From contig DAOVLG010000049.1 of assembly GCA_030631385.1 (NCBI GenBank), positions 1-8,921 on the forward strand: DNA of 8,921 nt. The letters are read 5' to 3'. The translations under genes and the position numbers were made by a program. A model generated the notes under the pieces. The model was not told the origin of the DNA. It saw nothing but the letters and a program-made list of their open reading frames with translations, and did no database searches. Below, piece by piece: positions 1 to 6,200 of this stretch (the first letter of the stretch is position 1; every line of letters begins with the position of its first letter). This DNA comes from Candidatus Coatesiibacteriota bacterium (GTDB lineage: Bacteria > RBG-13-66-14).

Positions 1-582
1 GGCGTCGTGGAGCACCTCTCCGCGATTGTAGCTGAACGGCTCGACGGCCAGTGTGGGGGGTATGAGACGGCGAGAGAGTCCGGCCAGGGGTAAGAGAAAA
101 CGGTAGATGCCGGCCAGGACCCGCTGTGTACGCTGGGAGGAGGAGAGGGTACTCGAAACGTGGTGGAGAAAAGGCTGGAGCAACCCCGTACCGAGGGCCT
201 GTAACCGCCCGATTACCGAGGCGACTGCCGCCAGAAATACCCGCCGGGGCAGAAGGTAGCGAAGAATGAAGAGGCTTAGGATTCCACGGCCCCGCCGGCG
301 CGCGACCCGCACCCGGGCGGCGTAGATCAGCTCGTCCACCCGCGCCCCCTGGGGGCAGTTCTCCACGCACAGCCGGCAGCCGAGACAGTTGTTGATGAGC
401 CGCGCCAGCTCGGCGTCGTAGTCCAACTCCCCGGCCTCGGCTGCGGCGAGGAGCTTCAGCTTCCCCCGCGCCACGCTGGTCTCAGTACCCTCGACGGCGA
501 AGACGGGGCAGACGGCGCGGCACTTCCCACAGGCCACGCAGCGCTCGAGCTCGATCCTGTAAGCGCTATCTGATAAGTTCAC
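1..582 (-). CDS. Dicluster 4Fe-4S ferredoxin-type protein (GlcF/LutA-like N-terminus), partial
   Basis: Only the first 194 codons are in the window; the gene runs off the left edge. Two CxxCxxCxxxCP motifs are visible: C15, C18, C21, C25 and C66, C69, C72, C76. They would bind two 4Fe-4S clusters, as in the N-terminal half of GlcF/LutA-type iron-sulfur subunits that carry electrons from flavin-dependent 2-hydroxyacid oxidases or to heterodisulfide reductase-like partners. The residues after cluster two (VDELIYAARVRVARRRGRG and onward) also fit that family, whose CCG domains would lie outside the window. GTG at 582 is the only reasonable start: an in-frame stop lies just upstream, and the first cysteine comes 14 residues later. 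No clear Shine-Dalgarno is present. The start is only 2 bp after the stop of the upstream membrane-protein gene, so translation is probably coupled. The exact substrate or partner cannot be told from this fragment. Confidence 0.85.
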   Translation of the reverse strand, partial: MNLSDSAYRIELERCVACGKCRAVCPVFAVEGTETSVARGKLKLLAAAEAGELDYDAELARLINNCLGCRLCVENCPQGARVDELIYAARVRVARRRGRGILSLFILRYLLPRRVFLAAVASVIGRLQALGTGLLQPFLHHVSSTLSSSQRTQRVLAGIYRFLLPLAGLSRRLIPPTLAVEPFSYNRGEVLHDA

Positions 583-584
583 GA

Positions 585-1745
585 TTATTCCGATTTACTG
601 ATCAATCCAGGTAATTCTTTACGTATTGATCCCCTCACGAATATTAAAAACAAGGGTATGACGATTGGATACAATATACCTAAGGGGCGGGCTATATCTG
701 AGGAAAAAAGGATGGCCGCACAGATTATCGGTACCCCAACGACGAAAAATGCCAATCTCAGAAAATGGTCGCGGTTAATAGTCAATAAACCAATCCAGAG
801 CAGGGAGAAGGAAACAAATATTTTACCAAGAATCTCGATTAACCCTGACCATCTCAATATACGAAAGGCATAAATTGGTATTTCACCTTGAAGAAGTCGA
901 AATCCGCTCGAAACCTCATCAATAGAACCACCCAGCACCACTCTAATCAGCATATATAAAACAATTGGTACTAATGAAGTTAGAATAACGGGTATATTCT
1001 TTTTGAACTTATCCTCAGATTTATAGTTTATAAAAAGGTAAAGTGCACCACCGATCGCCAGGACGCCTTTGGTTAAAACACCGGCAAGTGATATCGTCAA
1101 AAACATTACCTTATTCTTGGTTCGAACACTCCAAAAAATCAGCATAATCAAGAGATAGGTTACCGGTTCAATCAAGGGATAGGCAAGTGTCCCGGTGACC
1201 CCTGACGATACGACGAAAAGACACCCTCCCAGTAATGACATTAAACGCTTAAAACCGTGGAAGCGATGAAGATACTCGAAAAAGATCAACGCGGCACCCA
1301 GGACCGATAATCCATTGATGATCAAAAATACCAAGGGGATGGGCAACCCTGTAAAACGATTGAGCAAACCTGCAAAAAAAGGCACCAACGGTCTGTAGCG
1401 ATATGGAGGTTGCGGCAAGGTCAAATTTTTCGCTGCACCCATATAAATGACGGCATCATTCCAGTTTGCGCCATACTTCCAGACTTCTTTCCAATCTGTC
1501 GTTAATCCCTTTTGATCGAACTCGAGTGTGTCAACCTTATCGACTAAATAACCCAGATCGGGAAAGTCATTGAGATATTCTGTGTCGGTGAAGGGTGGTG
1601 ATCCCAGAAAGTAACCGGAATTGACCGCGGGTTCGGGGGGATAAATCTGTTTTAAAGAGGTGCTTATTATTAATGCAATGAAAATAATACTTGCAGTTAG
1701 CCCCCAGCGAAGATCGAGTGATTTTTCATCAATACTTTTTGCCAT
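585..1745 (-). CDS. Polytopic membrane protein, GT-C glycosyltransferase-like
   Basis: This 386-residue protein starts with a short cytoplasmic tail and a transmembrane helix at about 14-31. A hydrophilic, presumably extracytoplasmic loop of roughly 90 residues follows (about 32-125), then about eight more hydrophobic segments (for example 134-156, 166-184, 190-206, 213-239, 252-271, 305-322, 328-348, 355-370). A long first loop followed by YRYRPLVPFF (115-124), a mid-protein LTKG segment (224-227) and DIARPLGILYP (350-360) is the layout of GT-C polyprenyl-phosphate-sugar mannosyl/glycosyltransferases, so a role in cell-surface glycan or lipid glycosylation is inferred. The acidic catalytic residues of the first loop cannot be assigned confidently. 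The ATG overlaps the upstream stop (TAATG), with GGAGAG about 9 bp before it. The gene is much richer in A+T than both neighbours, with codons such as AAA, ATT and TTA common, which suggests recent acquisition. It could also be an unrelated uncharacterised polytopic membrane protein. Confidence 0.75.
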   Translation of the reverse strand: MAKSIDEKSLDLRWGLTASIIFIALIISTSLKQIYPPEPAVNSGYFLGSPPFTDTEYLNDFPDLGYLVDKVDTLEFDQKGLTTDWKEVWKYGANWNDAVIYMGAAKNLTLPQPPYRYRPLVPFFAGLLNRFTGLPIPLVFLIINGLSVLGAALIFFEYLHRFHGFKRLMSLLGGCLFVVSSGVTGTLAYPLIEPVTYLLIMLIFWSVRTKNKVMFLTISLAGVLTKGVLAIGGALYLFINYKSEDKFKKNIPVILTSLVPIVLYMLIRVVLGGSIDEVSSGFRLLQGEIPIYAFRILRWSGLIEILGKIFVSFSLLWIGLLTINRDHFLRLAFFVVGVPIICAAILFSSDIARPLGILYPIVIPLFLIFVRGSIRKELPGLISKSE

Positions 1746-2304
1746 TATGGATGACTCTCCGTTCTTTTTTTCCTATCCAGCATATCACAAAACGCCTCGA
1801 TGCGAGTGATAAGGCCCGCCTCGCCGGACTGCTCGTCCACCTGGATGACCATCAGGGGCACACCCGCCCCCTTTGGCCTCCAGTTCCAGCAACCACGTGA
1901 AGCGTTGCGGGGCCGAGCTGCTCGATGGTCTCCAGCCCCATCACGTTTCGGACGATGTCGGGCAGACCGATAAATTTTGGGCAGAAGGACTCGCGGAAGG
2001 ACCGCCGATGATGTCTCAGCCGTCGAACCTTGACCAGCCGTGGGAGGTAGATCGCGTCACACCCCTTGAGAAGTATGTGCACGTGACCGTGGAATACCTT
2101 GATCGGAATACAGGCGTCGGTGACGGTGTAGGTCGTACCGGCGTCCACGATGGCGCGGTTGGTCGGCCCGCTCAACCGGACCTCAAACCCGAGACCGGTG
2201 AGGAGCTCGCGGACCAGGGGGTAGTGGAGGAAGTGATCCAGGGCGCGGGGCACGCCGATGGTCAAGGATGGTCGGCCATCGTCGAGGGGTTCGGACTCGA
2301 TCAT
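1745..2304 (-). pseudogene. DUF2229 acyl-CoA dehydratase activase-related protein, double frameshift
   Basis: The first frame carries the DUF2229 signatures: IGVPRAL (16-22), DACIPIKVFHGH (63-74) and CPKFIGLPD (108-116), counted from the ATG at 2304. This family accompanies activators and components of 2-hydroxyacyl-CoA dehydratase/benzoyl-CoA reductase-type enzymes in anaerobes; its own reaction is unknown. The frame is lost after GPA at about 1905 and would end at a TGA at 1852-1854. Sense resumes one frame over (RFTWLLELEAK), then in the third frame from the AAAGGGGG run at 1867-1874 (GVPLMVIQVDEQSGEAG, then TRIEAFCDML), ending at TAA 1747-1745. Removing one A at each site restores a continuous product of about 185 residues. 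ATG 2304 is preferred over GTG 2325 because the promoter would start transcription near 2321 and a CAGAGG Shine-Dalgarno lies 9 bp before this ATG. The product is shorter than most DUF2229 proteins. The frameshifts may be real decay or assembly errors. Confidence 0.8.
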
Positions 2305-2327
2305 CACCTGCATCCTCTGTCGCACCC

Positions 2328-2356
2328 ATGATAAAAAGGGCGACCCCCTTGGTCAA
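2328..2356 (-). promoter_or_regulatory. Sigma70-like promoter for the leftward gene run
   Basis: On the minus strand TTGACC (2356-2351) is followed by a 17-bp spacer and TATCAT (2333-2328). Predicted transcription start is near 2321, giving a leader of about 17 nt that contains CAGAGG ahead of ATG 2304. It sits in the 68-bp gap behind the beta-barrel gene. The spacer includes a short AAGGG/CCCTT inverted repeat followed by T residues, which might also act as a weak terminator for the upstream gene. Confidence 0.55.
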
Positions 2357-2393
2357 GAATTAAAGGACCGCCCCAGAATCAACATTTTCTAGG

Positions 2394-3041
2394 CTAGAGG
2401 AGGAAACCGAACCCCAAACCGGCGCAGAGAACCATGGGGGTCTCCAGGAATTGTTGATCAACGGGTACGAACCCCGGTTCGTCAACGTTGAAGGTGTAGG
2501 AACCGCTGGCGTGAAGACGGTAGTGCACGAAGGGCTCGAGATAGAACACATCGCCGAAGACGAACTGGCAGCCGACGCCGACCCCCACGGCCAGGGCGAG
2601 GGAGCGGGTGTAGCCGGCCACGTTGTCGAAATCGGAGTAGTTGAAGGAGACTCCGAGGTCCAGGTGGCCATAGGGACGGATGTCCCCTTTTACGAAGTAT
2701 CCACTGGCGCCAACCGCTATTGACCCCTCACCGACGGTGAGGGCGTATGCGGGCAGCTCCTCGCCGTTTGAGTCCAGGGCCCGGGCGGTGGCAAAGTGGA
2801 GGTTAAGCCCGATCGTCAGCTCGAGGTAATCGCTGAAGCCGATCCCGCCTTCCATGGCCGCGTAAACGCTGGTCAGATACTCCGGATTCTTCGCGTTCCC
2901 GAAACGCTGTGGATACGGCTCGGTGAGCGCGACGGGGTAGGCTGCGCGGAAGCCGAAACGGCCGTAGCCCCTCTTTCCAGAAAACTCGGCCGAAGAGACA
3001 GCTACAAGGGCCAAAAGGAGCAAAATAAGCGTCCTCTTCAT
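2394..3041 (-). CDS. Small outer-membrane beta-barrel protein (hypothetical)
   Basis: The 215-residue product begins with a textbook Sec signal peptide: MKR, a leucine-rich core, and AVSSA with cleavage predicted before E19. The mature part alternates polar and hydrophobic or aromatic residues in short stretches broken by glycine-rich turns (for example YLELTIGLNLHFATA, SIAVGASGYFV, YGHLDLGVSFNYS, SLALAVGVGVGCQFVFG, FYLEPFVHYRLHASG). This is the pattern of an approximately eight-stranded outer-membrane beta-barrel. The C-terminus, GLGFGFLL, resembles a final strand but ends in leucine rather than the usual phenylalanine. GGGGAGG lies 5 bp before ATG 3041, an excellent ribosome-binding site. 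No enzymatic motif is seen, and the function (porin, membrane-stabilising or adhesion barrel) cannot be told. It is divergently arranged with the giant CHAT/TPR gene, so shared regulation is possible. Confidence 0.8.
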   Translation of the reverse strand: MKRTLILLLLALVAVSSAEFSGKRGYGRFGFRAAYPVALTEPYPQRFGNAKNPEYLTSVYAAMEGGIGFSDYLELTIGLNLHFATARALDSNGEELPAYALTVGEGSIAVGASGYFVKGDIRPYGHLDLGVSFNYSDFDNVAGYTRSLALAVGVGVGCQFVFGDVFYLEPFVHYRLHASGSYTFNVDEPGFVPVDQQFLETPMVLCAGLGFGFLL

Positions 3042-3114
3042 ACTTTCCTCCCCTAAACCCGCCCGACCGATGGCGTCTGTATCACCCTATCAATCAACAA
3101 CCCTCTTCATTCAA

Positions 3115-3143
3115 ATACTAGCACCCGCAGACACTATTGGCAA
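3115..3143 (-). promoter_or_regulatory. Extended -10 sigma70 promoter for the beta-barrel gene
   Basis: On the minus strand TTGCCA (3143-3138), a 17-bp spacer and TAGTAT (3120-3115) are preceded directly by TGC, forming an extended -10 element. Predicted start of transcription is near 3108, leaving a leader of about 66 nt before the GGGGAGG ribosome-binding site and ATG 3041. Confidence 0.6.
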
Positions 3144-3163
3144 GACGCAGTCCCCTCCGAAGC

Positions 3164-3192
3164 TACCCAACTCATCGAACGGCGTGTATAAT
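3164..3192 (+). promoter_or_regulatory. Promoter for the giant CHAT/TPR gene
   Basis: A perfect TATAAT lies at 3187-3192. The -35 hexamer at the standard 17-bp spacing (TACCCA, 3164-3169) matches the consensus poorly, so the promoter may need an activator. Transcription would begin near 3199, about 19 bp before the chosen ATG at 3218. Together with the leftward promoter at 3115-3143 it forms a non-overlapping divergent promoter region. Confidence 0.5.
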
Positions 3193-3217
3193 AAATGAAC
3201 CTGCTTCCCCGAATTCG

Positions 3218-6200
3218 ATGCCTCACCTCCATCCCGCTGTTTGCACAGTTATCCTGACCCTCCTCACCCCTCCCACCCCGGGGGTATCCTCCGAAACGGT
3301 GGAGCCCGAGGTATTCCCCCTGCCCGAACCCGTCCAGATCACCACTCACGTCTCATTCGAATCATCGCCGGCGATCAACCGCAAAAACAACCTGCTCACC
3401 TTCGTCTCCGACCTGAACGGGAACGAGGACATCTGGATCCTGGATCTGGAAAAGCGGGAGCTGAGACAGCTCACCACCCACACCGCCGATGACTACGATC
3501 CGGTCTGGTCGGCGGATGGAACCAGGATATTTTTCACCAGCACCCGGGAGGACCCCGACGGGGAAATATATTTCTACAACCTGGACCTGGATTACGCGGC
3601 TCGGCTGACGAACTACTCCGGACGCGACGAAACCCCCGAGCCGACCCCCGATGGCCGATTCATCTACTTCACCCGTACCGAGCCCGGCGGATACTACCCC
3701 CCTCCCACGGTAGACGGTGAAGATCGCGAGCCGCTCCCCAGGTTGACCAACGTGTACCGGGTGAGGTGGAACGGCGAGGATATCGAGCGCGTCACCGAGG
3801 CGGGTGGCGCCTATCCGTCTATAAGCCCCGACGGCCTCCGGCTGTGTTACGTCGTGCCCGGGGTCGGTGGAAGCGCTCTGGTGGCACAGGAGCTGGATGG
3901 GGGAGAACCGGTAACCCTCATCTCCGAACCGACCTTCATCGTCCGGCCACGCTGGAGACCCGAGGGGATTCTCTTCACCCGTTTCGCCCTGGACACGAAC
4001 AACAATAACGCCCTGGATACGCGGGATAACGCCCAACTCTGTCTCTTGGAGAATGAGCAGTTGGAGCGGGTCCTCAATGGTGAGGCACCTGGCGCCGCCG
4101 CGGCGGACCGCCTGGAGCCCGGTCAGGTGACATACCGCCGTCTCACCTCGGGCGCCCACTGGGAAGGCCTTGCCGATACCGACGGCGAGATCATCTATTT
4201 CAGCTCGGACCGCTCCACGAACGGGGACATCTGGAGCATGATGCTCGCCCGACCCGAGATGCCCCGGGATCCCTCCACGGCGTTCCGCCTGGCGCGGGGA
4301 ATCGTTGAGGACCCGATTGACCGGCTCCGAGCCTTCACCCTGTTCGTCGAAGCCTTTCACCACAACGACGACTGGGCCGCCCGGGCACAGCTTGAGATCG
4401 CCGCCACGATGGAAAACCTCGGTTGGATTCACCAGGCCGGCGTCGAGCGGGCCGGCGTCGTCCACCGCTGGCCGGGGGGTATCACCGCCGGGGCGCACAG
4501 CGTTCTATCCAAGTTGCAGCAGTACTGGCTCGAGGCGATATACTACGATAAGATGCCCGCCGCGTACCGGTATCAGGAGACGGGCCGGACCGTAGAGGAG
4601 ATCACCCCCGATCTCCTGGCCCGCGCCCGGGACCTAGCGGTTGAAACGATTGAGCATGTCCCCTCGGTTGCCTGCGGCAGTCTCGTTTTAGCCGGGGATA
4701 TCCTCTATCGGGCCACACGGACGGAGGAAGCGCTGGAGAGTTACGACCTGGCCGCCCTCCTCGGCTCCGATTTCGGTTTACGCGCCGAGGCGGATTTCAA
4801 AGCGGCCCGCTCTCTGGAGAGGCTCGGTCGGCACGGGGAGGCCCGGGAGCGCTACCTCTTCATCCTCCTGAACTACCCCGCCGAGAAGCGGTGGCAGAAC
4901 CTGACACAGCGCGATTTGGTGAACCTGACCGTGGGTCGCAAGCGAGACGTGGAACGGATCGTGGCCCTCGAGGGGATGACCGACGACTACGCCGACTACC
5001 CCGAACTGGCCGGTTACGCCCAGGTTCAGATCGGTGACGAGCTCCGGCGGATGGGTCAGGAGGAAGAGGCCATCGTCGTCTACCGCAAGGTCTTGGAGGA
5101 GTACGCCCGGGCGCATTTCCTGGGCGTGAGCGTTCTTTTCAAGACGGCCGAGCTCGAGAAGGAGCTCGGCCGCCCCGAGGAGGCCGCCACCGCCCTCGAG
5201 CGGATCGTTGACGAGTTCGGCGAACTTTCCGGAGGATTGGAAGCCATCCGCGCCTCCCAGATACTCCGGAGGCTTCTCTTGGAGGAAGCGGAGGGCTACC
5301 GTCGGCGCAACGACTTCCAGCGCGCGGAGGCCCTCATCCGCCGGGCCATGGACTTCGACTACGAAAACGATCGGGGCCACCACGACCTGGTCAAGCTTTA
5401 CTGTGAGGATTTAGACAAGCGGGACGAAGTCGTTCGGGCGTACCGGGATCGTGTCCGGGAGCATCCCAACGACGCAATCGCACACTACGCCCTGGGGCTT
5501 GCCCTGACCTACCCACCTGAGGGCGGGGGTGACGAGGTCAACTACGGAGGGCTTTCCCGGGCGGAGGGTGAGCTCGGAGTGGCGGTGAACCTCCGTTTCG
5601 TCTTCCCCGCCGCCTGGTTCACCCTGGGCTGGATAGATCTCGAACGTGCCGTCAAGCTGCGGGAGGAGGGGAACGACCGGGAGGCCGGCGACCGCCTGGA
5701 AAGCTCTCTGGACTATCTGCGCATCGCCCGCGCCCAGAACGACGAACTCGAAACCCCCGACTTCGAGGCCGACATCGAGCTGCTTCTCGGCAACGCCAGC
5801 TACCTCCTCTACAACTTCGAACCCGCCTACCGACATTACCAGAGGCGGGAGGAGTTGATGATTTCCGATAGAAACCCGGCGGTAGAGGCGCGCTACCACT
5901 TCAACGCCGGACGTTGCGCCCGTCACACCGAGGACTACACCGAGGCCGTCCGGCATTACGAGAACGCCAGCCAGCTCTTCGCCCTGCTGGGAAACGACGT
6001 GGGCATCCTCATGTGCACCGACGCCATCGCGCTGGTGTATTTCGAGGAGGAGCGCTACGACAAGGCCCTGAACTCCTTCATCCGAGTCGCAGAGCTTTAC
6101 AGCCAGGTGGCCGATAAACAGGAGGCGTCCTCCGCCGATCTGACCGATCTAGGCGAGCGGATACGCGCCGCCGAGAGGGCGCTGGCCGCCCGCGCCAAAC

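Noticed and set aside
1873..2331. Plus-strand 152-residue frame opposite the DUF2229 gene.
   Set aside because: The minus strand holds unmistakable DUF2229 motifs; the plus-strand frame has none.
2333..2350. Short inverted repeat AAGGG-GGTCG-CCCTT followed by T residues (minus strand), a possible terminator after the beta-barrel gene.
   Set aside because: The stem is only 5 bp and it sits inside the promoter spacer of the next gene, so it is too weak to list as a separate terminator.
3195..3257. Alternative ATG at 3195 giving a 20-residue peptide (MNLLPRIRCLTSIPLFAQLS) that looks like a better signal peptide in another frame before the giant gene.
   Set aside because: It begins only 2 bp after the TATAAT, upstream of the predicted transcription start, and stops at 3255-3257. 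It would need a frameshift to join the giant protein. A missed indel here cannot be excluded, but there is no direct evidence.
3362..4498. A 378-residue open frame on the minus strand across the propeller region.
   Set aside because: It is antisense to a frame with clear PD40 motifs, has low-complexity Gly/Val/Arg composition and no recognisable domain; this is usual in GC-rich genes.
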